From NCBI GenBank assembly GCA_947476275.1, contig CANJPQ010000030.1:1-47565 (forward strand): a stretch of 47,565 bases of DNA, in the 5' to 3' direction. The translations under genes and the position numbers were made by a program. The notes under the pieces are model-generated. The model was given only the letters and a program-made list of their open reading frames with translations, made no database searches and was not told where the DNA came from. Shown here in pieces: positions 1 through 7,599 of this stretch. The stretch comes from Fidelibacterota bacterium. GTDB taxonomy: Bacteria > Pseudomonadota > Alphaproteobacteria > Rhodospirillales > Rhodospirillaceae. The first letter of the stretch is position 1; every line of letters starts with the position of its first letter.

Positions 1-114
1 CGCCATTACAATACGGTGCGTCCGCATTCATCGTTGGGGTATCGGCCGCCGGCACCGGAGGCCATCGTCTGGCCAGCGGCAAATCCGGTGGATCGAGCCC
101 GTGCTCTAAACTAA
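1..114 (+). CDS. IS3-family transposase (OrfB), C-terminal fragment
   Basis: Reading from base 1, the plus strand gives RHYNTVRPHSSLGYRPPAPE and then 17 more residues to a TAA at 112-114. The YNTVRPHSSLGYRPP block is the hallmark C-terminal tail of the integrase catalytic domain in IS3-family OrfB transposases. The rest of the gene, including the DDE residues, lies upstream of the window. I therefore cannot say whether the element is intact. The segment was called by eye from motif recognition and is too short for a standard ORF search. Confidence 0.8.
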   Translation, partial: RHYNTVRPHSSLGYRPPAPEAIVWPAANPVDRARALN

Positions 115-148
115 CATTCCAATCGGATCACTCAGCGGGGGCCGGTCA
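1..148 (+). mobile_element. Right end of an IS3-family insertion sequence
   Basis: The window opens inside the last codons of a DDE transposase that stops at 112-114. About 34 bases of non-coding sequence follow, ending in GCGGGGGCCGGTCA at 135-148. IS3-family ends characteristically finish in CA, and G/C-rich termini of this look are familiar from alphaproteobacterial IS3 elements, so I place the IS border near 148. The border is an inference, because the left end and the target duplication lie outside the window. The proposed terminus overlaps the 3' end of the TIR gene on the other strand, so the insertion probably truncated that gene. Confidence 0.65.
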
Positions 149-644
149 GCCGTAAGGTGCCGCTCAATGATGTGATCATCTCCAAGATTCGAGGAAATGC
201 CTTGTGGGGGTTTGAGCGATCAAATCTTATGTGCTCGATGTCACCTTGAAGGCCTCCCGGAAGTCTTACGCCATCCTCTACTAATATTATGAGCGGCAGA
301 CTCTTACCTATCGCGAGCCCAATTTCCTGAATGACCCAATCGGAAGTTTTCCATACGAAGTCATCGCCAGGTGCATAAAGGACGTTAGTGAATGGCAATG
401 CCTTGAGCGCATTTTCCGCGACTGCTTTTTCATTTCTCGTGCATATCGCTATAAAGAGATTTCTGTCTGCCATAAGCGCCAACACCTTGTTGGCCACGAG
501 CTTTGGCTCAGCAGGCTTCGCGTGATCCCAGACAAAGCCGGGGATGGTTTTTGATAGGGCGGTTAAGAAGTCCTGAAATGCCCTAACCACCATGTCGTCT
601 CGATCGCTGAAACTGTGGCCGACGAACGCTTTTAATGCCGCCAT
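132..644 (-). CDS. TIR-domain protein, probably 3'-truncated by the adjacent IS
   Basis: The product of about 170 residues begins MAALKAFVGHSFSDRDD, a typical TIR-type first strand and loop. It later has the helix WVIQEIGLAIGKSLPLI, where the Glu in QEIG sits where NADase TIR domains keep their catalytic glutamate. Such domains hydrolyse NAD+ or signal in anti-phage immunity; that role is inferred from the family. No other domain is present. I prefer the second ATG (644) because GGGGAG lies 4 nt before it; the ATG at 656 is the alternative. The last codons (LTGPR and the TGA at 132-134) fall inside the presumed IS terminus, so the native C-terminus is probably missing. Base composition is visibly more AT-rich than the neighbours, which suggests a transferred defence gene. 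Confidence 0.65.
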   Translation of the reverse strand: MAALKAFVGHSFSDRDDMVVRAFQDFLTALSKTIPGFVWDHAKPAEPKLVANKVLALMADRNLFIAICTRNEKAVAENALKALPFTNVLYAPGDDFVWKTSDWVIQEIGLAIGKSLPLIILVEDGVRLPGGLQGDIEHIRFDRSNPHKAFPRILEMITSLSGTLRLTGPR

Positions 645-721
645 TTGGCTCCCCATTCCGCACGAGTCTCAAAGTCAGTGTATCGGCAGATATAGCGGGG
701 AAACTAAACACGCCGCGAGCT

Positions 722-762
722 TTGACGCATCGCCGTTTCCGCGCTATGTTGCCATTTTGTTC
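722..762 (+). promoter_or_regulatory. Promoter with LexA-like box, copy 1
   Basis: TTGACG (722-727), a 17-bp spacer and TATGTT (745-750) form a sigma70-like promoter. GTTG-N7-GTTC at 748-762 overlaps the -10 and is one base from the alphaproteobacterial LexA box GTTC-N7-GTTC. The segment aligns without gaps to the promoter at 30522-30562 at a constant offset of 29,800. Confidence 0.5.
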
Positions 763-777
763 TTTTGAGAAGGTGCC

Positions 778-1053
778 ATGCGCACCCGCCGCCCCCTCAG
801 TCCGCAATCTGTCGCGCCTCATTTGCGCCAACCCATGTGCAAAACGTTCGCGCGTAATTCGCGCGTAAATGCGCGCAAACGGTCGCGCGATTCCGGCGCC
901 TTCAAGCCGGCCGCCCCGCCCGAATTTTCACCGCGTAATCACCGCGTAAATGCGCGGTGGCCGGGCCGCGTATTTTCGAGCCTTGCGGACGCGCGGTCCC
1001 CCTTGCACAAGCATCTGCCGCCCCGCGTCAACGGGGGCGGGTGGGGACGCTAG
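778..1053 (+). CDS. Small Arg-rich repeat protein, copy 1 (hypothetical)
   Basis: This 91-codon ORF starts at an ATG 4 nt after GAGAAGG (767-773) and about 20 nt after the predicted transcription start. The product is strongly basic, begins MRTRRPLSPQ, and has two internal repeats: [10 protein letters not shown] at residues 24-33 and SPRNHRVNAR at 51-60. Both are in frame with each other and with the related ORF at 30584-30928. The stop TAG (1051-1053) lies 2 bp before the preferred ATG of the sugar transporter, so it could act as a translated leader or be co-translated with it. I recognise no family. In GC-rich DNA a frame this long can stay open by chance, so the coding call rests on the promoter, ribosome site, shared frame and shared repeat. 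Confidence 0.42.
   Translation: MRTRRPLSPQSVAPHLRQPMCKTFARNSRVNARKRSRDSGAFKPAAPPEFSPRNHRVNARWPGRVFSSLADARSPLHKHLPPRVNGGGWGR
850..876 (+). repeat. GCGCG-TAA repeat unit A
   Basis: Three GCGCG-type blocks are separated by TAATT and TAAATG, so the middle block can pair with either neighbour. Bases 845-876 are identical over 32 bp to 30717-30748. In the overlapping small ORF the unit reads ARNSRVNAR. Confidence 0.75.
929..959 (+). repeat. GCGCG-TAA repeat unit B (diverged)
   Basis: This unit has the same block plan as unit A, but each block is CACCGCG and the last is the complementary CGCGGTG. The 7-bp hairpin around TAAATG is therefore kept despite base changes. It reads PRNHRVNARW in the same ORF frame. 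The downstream flank (GG-C-GCG-ATTTTCG) also resembles that of the copy at 30722. Confidence 0.7.
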
Positions 1054-1055
1054 CC

Positions 1056-2375
1056 ATGGCCATCGATACCGCGCTTGCCACGTCGACCGATCCGATCGCC
1101 GCCACCGCACCCGGCGCGCCGACCAGCGCATCCGACATGCCGGACCTGCGCCTGTTCGTGTTCGCGCTGTTCTTCATCTTCGGTGGCATCACCAGCCTGA
1201 ACGACGTGCTGATCCCGAAGCTGAAGGACCTGTTCGTCCTGTCCTATGCGGAAGCGATGCTGGTGCAGTCCGCGTTCTTCGCGGCCTACTTCATCGTCTC
1301 GCTGCCCGCCGCGGCGATCGTGCGCCGCATCGGCTATATGCGCACCGCCGTGGTCGGGCTGCTCACCATGACGGGCGGCTGCCTGCTGTTCGTGCCCGCT
1401 GCGGCCACCGGCCTGTTCGTCACCTTCCTCGGCGCGCTGTTCGTGCTCGCCACCGGCATCACCATCGTGCAAGTGGTGGCGAACCCGCTGATCTCCCTGC
1501 TGGGTCCGCCCGCCACCGCCCATAGCCGCCTGACATTTGCGCAGGCGTTCAATTCGCTCGGCACCACCGTGTTTCCCTACGTTGGCTCGGCAATGATCCT
1601 CGGCAGTCTTGCGACAGTCGATGCGTCGGCGCTCACCGGCGAGGCGCTCACCGCCTACCGCGCGGCGGAATCGCAGACCGTGACGCAGGCCTATGCCGGG
1701 CTCGCCGTTGCGCTCCTCATCATCGCCGGCCTGGTGTGGACGCGCCGCAATCGCCTGCCCGAAGCCCCGCAGGAGCGCAACAGCATCCTGCGCGCGTTCG
1801 AGCTTCTGCGTCAGCCGCGCTTTGCCTTCGGGGCAGCCTGCATCTTCCTCTACGTCGGCGGCGAAGTGGCCATCGGATCGATCATCGTGAACTATCTGGA
1901 ACGCGCCGATGTGCTCGGCCTCGACGAACTCGCCGCCGGACAGCACGTGCCGTTCTATTGGGGCGGCGCCATGGTCGGGCGTTTCATCGGCTCCTGGTTC
2001 CTGGCGCGCTATTCGCCGGGCAAGATCCTGGCCTTCAACGGCGGCATCGTGATTGCCCTGCTGCTCATCTCCGGCACGCAAGTCGGCGCGCTTTCGGGGT
2101 GGAGCTTGCTGGCCATCGGCCTGTTCAACTCGATCATGTTCCCGACAATCTTTTCACTCGCCTGCGAAGGCTTGGGCAAGCGCGCTGCCGAAGGCTCGGG
2201 CATCATCTGCGTGGCCATCGTCGGTGGCGCGATTGTGCCGCTGCTCACAGGTGCTGCGGCCGATATGGCCGGACTGAAAGCGGCCTTGATCGTGCCTGCG
2301 GTATGCTATGCCGCGATCTTGAGCTTCGGTATCTTTGCCCGCCGTCCCCATCACCAACATTCCCATCACGCCTGA
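1056..2375 (+). CDS. MFS sugar transporter, FHS (FucP/GluP-like) family
   Basis: This inner-membrane proton symporter of about 439 residues probably takes up a hexose or fucose-type sugar. After a 30-residue polar N-terminus comes the FHS signature region: a first helix (LFVFALFFIFGG) followed by TSLNDVLIPKLKDLF. Eleven or twelve further hydrophobic segments follow. The C-terminus is His-rich (HHQHSHHA). The frame is open back to a GTG at 957, but I chose the ATG at 1056 because GGGGACG precedes it and the membrane domain begins at the right distance. The small repeat ORF stops 2 bp upstream. The dehydrogenase gene follows after 7 bp, so the two are likely co-transcribed. The exact substrate cannot be read from the sequence. 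Confidence 0.88.
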   Translation: MAIDTALATSTDPIAATAPGAPTSASDMPDLRLFVFALFFIFGGITSLNDVLIPKLKDLFVLSYAEAMLVQSAFFAAYFIVSLPAAAIVRRIGYMRTAVVGLLTMTGGCLLFVPAAATGLFVTFLGALFVLATGITIVQVVANPLISLLGPPATAHSRLTFAQAFNSLGTTVFPYVGSAMILGSLATVDASALTGEALTAYRAAESQTVTQAYAGLAVALLIIAGLVWTRRNRLPEAPQERNSILRAFELLRQPRFAFGAACIFLYVGGEVAIGSIIVNYLERADVLGLDELAAGQHVPFYWGGAMVGRFIGSWFLARYSPGKILAFNGGIVIALLLISGTQVGALSGWSLLAIGLFNSIMFPTIFSLACEGLGKRAAEGSGIICVAIVGGAIVPLLTGAAADMAGLKAALIVPAVCYAAILSFGIFARRPHHQHSHHA

Positions 2376-2382
2376 GGTCCCC

Positions 2383-3159
2383 ATGCGTCTCGCGAATAAA
2401 GTCGCCGTCATCACCGGGGCCGCAAGCGGCATCGGCAAGGAAATCGCCCGCGCCTTCGCCGCCGAAGGCGCGAAGATCGTCGTGGCCGATCTGGACGGCG
2501 CCAAGGCATCGGCCGCCGCAACCGAAGTCGCCGGCGCCAACGGCCTCGGCGTCGCGATGGATGTGTCGAGCGAGGAGCAGGTGGAAGCGGGCATGGCGAA
2601 AGCCATCGCCACCTTCGGCCGCCTCGATGTGCTGGTCAGCAATGCCGGCATTCAGACGGTCGCGCCGCTGGATCAGTTCCCGTTCGACAAATGGAAGCAG
2701 ATGCTCGCCATTCACCTCGACGGCGCGTTCCTCACGTCGCGCGCAGCCCTTCGCCAGATGTACAAACAGGGCGACGGCGGCAGCATCATCCTCATGGGCT
2801 CCGTCCACTCGAAAGAGGCCTCGGTGCTGAAGGCGCCCTACGTCACCGCCAAGCACGGCCTCATGGGGCTCGCCAAGGTCATCGCCAAGGAAGGCGCCAA
2901 GCACAAGGTGCGCGCCAACGTCATCTGCCCGGGCTTCGTGCGCACGCCCCTGGTGGACAAGCAGATCCCCGAACAGGCAGCCACCTTGCAGATCTCCGAG
3001 GACGACGTGATCAAGAAGATCATGCTGAAAGACACCGTCGACGGCGAATTCACCACCCTTGCCGACGTCGCCGCGGCCGCGGTGTTCTTCGCGTCATTCG
3101 AGTCCAATGCGCTCACCGGCCAGTCGCTCAACGTCAGCCACGGCTGGTCTATGCAATAA
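2383..3159 (+). CDS. bdhA: D-3-hydroxybutyrate dehydrogenase-like SDR
   Basis: This 258-residue classical short-chain dehydrogenase probably interconverts 3-hydroxybutyrate and acetoacetate with NAD+ in the cytoplasm. TGAASGIG (11-18) is the nucleotide-binding loop and the catalytic set is Ser140, Tyr153 and Lys157 in YVTAK. The stretch GSVHSKEAS and the later PGFVRTPLVDKQIPEQ match bacterial 3-hydroxybutyrate dehydrogenases. Gln91, His142 and Lys150 occupy the positions that hold the carboxylate in that family. An ATG at 2335 would extend it into the transporter gene; the ATG at 2383 has GAGG upstream and is preferred. The pairing with a sugar transporter is unusual, so a related hydroxy-acid or sugar-derived substrate remains possible. 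It overlaps the convergent MFS gene by 11 bp. Confidence 0.8.
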   Translation: MRLANKVAVITGAASGIGKEIARAFAAEGAKIVVADLDGAKASAAATEVAGANGLGVAMDVSSEEQVEAGMAKAIATFGRLDVLVSNAGIQTVAPLDQFPFDKWKQMLAIHLDGAFLTSRAALRQMYKQGDGGSIILMGSVHSKEASVLKAPYVTAKHGLMGLAKVIAKEGAKHKVRANVICPGFVRTPLVDKQIPEQAATLQISEDDVIKKIMLKDTVDGEFTTLADVAAAAVFFASFESNALTGQSLNVSHGWSMQ

Positions 3160-4405
3160 GGTCTTTCTTCAGGCGGCGCGTGGTTAGCAGCAGGATCGCC
3201 GCGCTGATGACGTAGAAGATCAACCCGCTCAGGATCGCATACCGCAACGCTTCATCGCCGAAGCGTTTCGTGAGTACGTCGGACATGATGCCGAAGAACG
3301 CCGTGCCCAGGCCGAGCCCGATCAGGTTGTTGACGAACAGGAACGCCGCTGACGCTGTCGCCCGCATATTCGGCCCGACGAGTTGCTGAATGCCGGAGAT
3401 GATCGGCCCGAGCCACATCAGCCCCAATGCCTGCGGGATGATGCACAACACGAACGCCACCGGCGCGCTCTGCGCCAGCACCGCGGCGGCATAGAACGGG
3501 ATCGACAGAAGGAACGCGATCGCAGGGACGAAGGCATAGGCGCCGGGGCGCTTGCCGACCAGCTTGTCGGTCACGACACCGCCCACCCAGATGCCCGTGC
3601 ATCCGCCGAAGAAGAGCAGGGCGCTATACGACAGTGAGGTCTCCAGCATCGTCAGCTTGAAACTCCGCAGCATGAACGACGGCAACCAGAACGCCATGCC
3701 GTAAGACAACGCGGCCGCCGATGACGCGCCGAGCGAAAGGCCCCAGAAGCTCGGCTTCGCCGCGAGCAGCGCGAGGGTTTCGCGCAGACTCGGTTGCGCC
3801 ATTGTCGCCGGCGGATCGAACTGCCCGCGCGCGGGATCGCGCACGGTCAGCTTCAGCACGGGTGCCAGCACCACGCCGGCGAGGCCGACAACGATGAATG
3901 CGGTGCGCCAGTCGATCGACATGGCGATCAGTCCGCCGAACAGCACCCCCAACGCACCGCCGATGGGGATGCCGAACGAATAAAGGGCAAGTGCCCGCGC
4001 CCGCTCGTTGCGCGGAAAATAATCGGAGATCAGCGCGTACGCCGGCGCCACGCCGCCCGCTTCACCGACACCCACGCCGACGCGCGCGAGGAACAACTGC
4101 GCAAAGGAGCCCGCCGTGCCGCACAGCGCCGTGAACAGACTCCACACCCCCAAGGCAACCGTCATGATCCAAACCCGATTGAACCGATCCGCCAGCCGCG
4201 CGATGGGAATGCCGAGCGCGGTGTAGAACACCGCGAACGCAATCCCGCCGAGCAGCCCGAGTTGCGTGTCGGTCAGCGCGAGATCTCTTTTGATTGCAGG
4301 GGCGAGAATGCCGATGATCTGACGATCGATGAAATTGATCGTGTAAACCACGATCAACATGAACAGGACGTAGCTGCGATAACCGCGGCGTGGTGTGTCG
4401 TTCAT
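3149..4405 (-). CDS. MFS transporter, Spinster-like family
   Basis: This 418-residue protein has about twelve membrane helices. The N-terminus YTINFIDRQIIGILAPAIK and the loop ARLADRFNR are typical of the Spinster-type MFS proteins common beside TonB receptors in Caulobacter- and Sphingomonas-like bacteria, where they carry organic acids, aromatics or similar nutrients over the inner membrane. The ATG at 4405 follows GAGGGAGAGCGAG and removes a non-hydrophobic 32-codon extension. It is divergent from the TonB receptor at 4633, so the two probably form an outer/inner membrane uptake pair under the shared 227-bp promoter region and the nearby TetR gene. The substrate is unknown. Confidence 0.87.
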   Translation of the reverse strand: MNDTPRRGYRSYVLFMLIVVYTINFIDRQIIGILAPAIKRDLALTDTQLGLLGGIAFAVFYTALGIPIARLADRFNRVWIMTVALGVWSLFTALCGTAGSFAQLFLARVGVGVGEAGGVAPAYALISDYFPRNERARALALYSFGIPIGGALGVLFGGLIAMSIDWRTAFIVVGLAGVVLAPVLKLTVRDPARGQFDPPATMAQPSLRETLALLAAKPSFWGLSLGASSAAALSYGMAFWLPSFMLRSFKLTMLETSLSYSALLFFGGCTGIWVGGVVTDKLVGKRPGAYAFVPAIAFLLSIPFYAAAVLAQSAPVAFVLCIIPQALGLMWLGPIISGIQQLVGPNMRATASAAFLFVNNLIGLGLGTAFFGIMSDVLTKRFGDEALRYAILSGLIFYVISAAILLLTTRRLKKDLIA

Positions 4406-4552
4406 CTCGCTCTCCCTCTCGCAGGTGCGGCGATGACGGCCGGCGATCTGCGTACTTCCTGTTCTGTCGCTGCAATTTTCCGTAATTGTTGCAGCGCACA
4501 AATCCCTGTGGCGCAGGCGTAACTATGACATCACAAACATGACAATGCTATC

Positions 4553-4572
4553 ATATGAGAGTTGACTCATAT
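4553..4572. promoter_or_regulatory. 20-bp dyad, candidate TetR operator
   Basis: ATATGAG (4553-4559) and its exact complement CTCATAT (4566-4572) are separated by 6 bp in the divergent MFS/TonB-receptor promoter. TTGACT (4563-4568), a plausible -35 for the receptor, lies inside it, so a bound repressor would block the promoter. The TetR gene at 6955 is the natural candidate. Assignment is inference. Confidence 0.5.
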
Positions 4573-4632
4573 CTCGTTTGGCGCGAATGCTGTGGCACTT
4601 CCGCAGATCGTGAACACACAAGGGGGATGCAG

Positions 4633-6852
4633 ATGACCATCAACAAGCGCCAGTGGTTCGTCGGGCTTGTCTCGCTTCAGGCCGCGACCGCGCTGGGCTC
4701 GACCATGAGCGTGGCCCAAACCGCGCCTCAGGTGGCCGCCATCGAAGAAGTTGTTGTTACCGCGCGCCGCCGCGAGGAAACGCTGCAGGACGTGCCGATC
4801 GCCGTTTCCGCCTTCAACGCCCAGGCGCTCGAGAACATCGATGCCGCCAACATCACCGTGCTACAGCAGGTCACGCCCAACCTCACCTTGCAGGTTGCGC
4901 GCGGGTCCAATTCCACCCTCATCGCCTTCATCCGCGGCATCGGCCAGCAGGATCCGGTGTGGTCGTTCGAGCCCGGCGTCGGCCTCTACATCGACGACGT
5001 GTACATGGCCCGCCCGCAAGGCGCTGTGTTGGAGATCTTCGATATCGACCATGTCGAAGTGCTGCGCGGTCCCCAGGGCACGCTTTACGGCCGCAATACC
5101 ATCGGCGGCGCGATCAAGTACGTCAGCCGCAGGCTTGGCGATGACGTCGAGGGCCGCGCTAAGCTGAGCGCCGGAACGTATGGTCAGGCCGACGGCGTGG
5201 TGTCGTTCTCCGCGCCGATCGCACCAACCCTGAAGGCCGGCGGCGCCGTCGGCTATTTCAGCCGCAGCGGCTACGGCAAGAACCTCACCACTGGGGCGGA
5301 GCACTACAACCAGAAACTGCTCACCGGCCGGCTCACCGCCGAATGGACGCCCAGCGACAGTCTGTTCGTGCGCGTCACCGGCGATCGTACGGTCGACAAG
5401 TCCAATCCTAATCACGGCCATCGCGAGGCGCCGTATCTCACGTCGTTGGTGCTGCCGGGCGTCTACGACACCCAGGCCGCCGGCCTTGGCGACAACAACT
5501 ACGTCATGACCCAAGGCATGTCGGTCCTGGCGGAGTGGAAGTTCAGCGATGAGCTCACCGCGAAGTCCATTACCGCCTACCGCGAAGGCCACACCGATAC
5601 GGTGATCGACTTCGACGGCACGCCGACGCCCTATCTGGACGTTCCCGCCACCTACGCGGATGAGCAGTTCAGCCAGGAATTCCAGCTGCTGTATCAGAGC
5701 GAGCGCGTGCAAGGCGTGGCTGGGTTCTACTACATGAACTCAGTGGCCTCGGGCGAGTTCGACACCGTCGTCGGCAATCCGCTCCTGGCGGTACTCGGTT
5801 ATCCGCGCACCACCGCTACTTACGGTAAGACCCCGACGCGCAGTGTCGCGGTCTTCGGCGATGTCAGCTTCAATGTCTCCGACGCCTTGAGCGTGTCCGC
5901 CGGCCTGCGCTGGACTCACGACAAGCGCATCGGCGCGGTCTATCGCGCCGACTACACTGGCTTGCGCAGCCCCTATCAGGGTGCGCCCAACGCGCCGCGT
6001 CTGCTGGTCCGCACGGACTACCGCAATACGCGCACCTTCGAGCCGCTGACGCCGCGTGTGAGCGTCAGCTACAAGATCTCGCCGGACTTCACCACCTACG
6101 CCGCGTATAGCAAGGGCTTCAAGTCCGGCGGCTTCGATCCGCGCGGCGACGCCATCCTCACACCCACCACCTCCGCCGGCTTCAATGCGGAGAAGGTCAA
6201 TTCGTACGAAATCGGCTTAAAGGGCGGCTCGCCCAACAAGACCTTCACCTTCGCCGCCGCGGGGTTCTACTCGCAGTATCGCGATCAACAGGTCACTCTG
6301 CAGAGCCTGGTCGGCACCACAGTCGCCAGCCAAGTTCAGAACGCCGGCCGCTCGCGCATCTGGGGCACCGAACTCGAAGGCACGGCCCACTTCACTAGCG
6401 AACTGAGCGCGACGCTCTCGCTGGGCTACACCAACGCGAAGTTCCAGCAGTATCTGGCGCTGGTCGGCACCACCGTTCAGGACGTCTCAACCCTACGGTT
6501 GTTTCAGAACACCCCGAAGTGGAACGGCTCTTTCGCTCTCACGTATCGACCCGAAGCTGATGTGATGGGCGGCGGATTGGCTATCACCGGTTGGGCGAGC
6601 TTCCGCAGCAAGTACTCGATGTTCGAGATTCCCTCGCAGCTCGACCAGAGCGGCTACGCGTTGGCGAACGCGGACATTGTGTGGACCTCCGGCAGCGGCC
6701 GCTACGAGATCGGCCTGCACGGCAAGAACCTCACCAACAAGCACTACCGTGTGGGCGGCTACAACTTCCCTGGCGCGACGCTTGGCAACACCATCACCGG
6801 TTATTACGGCCCGCCCCGGACCGTCACCGGATCGATCGGCGTGAAGCTCTAA
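4633..6852 (+). CDS. TonB-dependent outer-membrane receptor
   Basis: This receptor of about 739 residues actively imports an unknown ligand through the outer membrane using TonB energy. A signal peptide ends near SVAQTA. It is followed by the TonB-box region EEVVVTARRREETLQDVP, a plug domain containing VEVLRGPQGTLYGRNTIGG, and a 22-strand beta-barrel. The C-terminus GSIGVKL resembles a terminal barrel strand, though it lacks the usual final Phe. The ATG at 4633 is preferred: a GGGGG ribosome site lies 6 nt upstream, and the longer frame from 4555 has no signal-peptide character. It is divergent from an MFS transporter and followed by a TetR gene, and the three probably form one regulated uptake unit. 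Confidence 0.92.
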   Translation: MTINKRQWFVGLVSLQAATALGSTMSVAQTAPQVAAIEEVVVTARRREETLQDVPIAVSAFNAQALENIDAANITVLQQVTPNLTLQVARGSNSTLIAFIRGIGQQDPVWSFEPGVGLYIDDVYMARPQGAVLEIFDIDHVEVLRGPQGTLYGRNTIGGAIKYVSRRLGDDVEGRAKLSAGTYGQADGVVSFSAPIAPTLKAGGAVGYFSRSGYGKNLTTGAEHYNQKLLTGRLTAEWTPSDSLFVRVTGDRTVDKSNPNHGHREAPYLTSLVLPGVYDTQAAGLGDNNYVMTQGMSVLAEWKFSDELTAKSITAYREGHTDTVIDFDGTPTPYLDVPATYADEQFSQEFQLLYQSERVQGVAGFYYMNSVASGEFDTVVGNPLLAVLGYPRTTATYGKTPTRSVAVFGDVSFNVSDALSVSAGLRWTHDKRIGAVYRADYTGLRSPYQGAPNAPRLLVRTDYRNTRTFEPLTPRVSVSYKISPDFTTYAAYSKGFKSGGFDPRGDAILTPTTSAGFNAEKVNSYEIGLKGGSPNKTFTFAAAGFYSQYRDQQVTLQSLVGTTVASQVQNAGRSRIWGTELEGTAHFTSELSATLSLGYTNAKFQQYLALVGTTVQDVSTLRLFQNTPKWNGSFALTYRPEADVMGGGLAITGWASFRSKYSMFEIPSQLDQSGYALANADIVWTSGSGRYEIGLHGKNLTNKHYRVGGYNFPGATLGNTITGYYGPPRTVTGSIGVKL

Positions 6853-6905
6853 CCGGCTACGGCGGCATTTATTTCGCCATGGCTTTCCACTACGGTGCTG
6901 CGCCA

Positions 6906-6930
6906 CTTGCCGGGAGGGGATCCCGGCAAG
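6906..6930. repeat. Perfect 10-bp stem-loop between receptor and TetR genes
   Basis: CTTGCCGGGA (6906-6915), a GGGGA loop, and TCCCGGCAAG (6921-6930) form a perfect hairpin. No T-run follows, so it is not a classical terminator. It may stop degradation or attenuate transcription before the tetR gene, which begins 24 bp later. Confidence 0.6.
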
Positions 6931-6954
6931 CGAGGGACGCAGCGGGACTGAGGG

Positions 6955-7599
6955 ATGTCTGAAGCCGCGAAACGCGGGGCGCAGGGCCGCAAGTCGGTGC
7001 CGATGCCCAAGACTGAGCGCGGCGAGAAGACGCGCCGGCGCTTGCTTGATGCCGCCATCAAGGAGTTCGGCACCCGCGGCTATCACGCCGCCTCCGTGGT
7101 CAGCATCACGCAGCGCGCCCGCGTCGCCCAGGGCACGTTCTACATCTACTTCCGCAGCAAGGAGCGGCTCTACCGCGCGGTGATCGAGGAACTCGGTGCG
7201 TTCACCCGCCAGTGGATCGCCGAGCGCTTGAACCCCGCCCTCGATCCCGTGGCCTCGGAGGTCCAGCGCATCGCCTTGCTGGTGGACTTCGTGCGCGGCC
7301 ACCGCTCGCTCTACACCATCATCATGCAGGCGCAGTTGGTGGCGCCCGATGTCCATCGCGGTTACTTTGAGGCGTTCGCCGCTGCCTATCAACAGCGCAT
7401 TGAAGCCCAGGTGAAAGCCGGCGTGTTCCGTCGCGGCAATGTCGAGGAACGCGCCTGGGGCATGGTGGGCTTAAGCGCCTTCATCGGCATGCGCTTCGGC
7501 TTGTGGGACGACGACCGCTCGTCCCAGGAGATCGCCAAAGGCCTGTCGGAATTCATCACGGGCGCGCTCGCGGCGCACCCGGCCGACAAGAAGCGCTAA
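6955..7599 (+). CDS. TetR/AcrR-family transcriptional regulator
   Basis: This 214-residue protein has an N-terminal helix-turn-helix. TRRRLLDAAIKEFGTRGYH begins helix 1, and GTFYIYFRSKERLY is the typical end of the TetR DNA-binding domain, at about residues 25-75. The rest is the helical ligand-binding and dimer domain. An ATG at 7003 could also serve as start and loses only a basic tail; the first ATG has GAGGG directly adjacent. The gene follows the TonB receptor on the same strand and probably represses the receptor/MFS divergent promoter in the absence of a ligand. It ends convergently with the solute-binding protein gene, sharing the 4 bp CTAA. Confidence 0.9.
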   Translation: MSEAAKRGAQGRKSVPMPKTERGEKTRRRLLDAAIKEFGTRGYHAASVVSITQRARVAQGTFYIYFRSKERLYRAVIEELGAFTRQWIAERLNPALDPVASEVQRIALLVDFVRGHRSLYTIIMQAQLVAPDVHRGYFEAFAAAYQQRIEAQVKAGVFRRGNVEERAWGMVGLSAFIGMRFGLWDDDRSSQEIAKGLSEFITGALAAHPADKKR

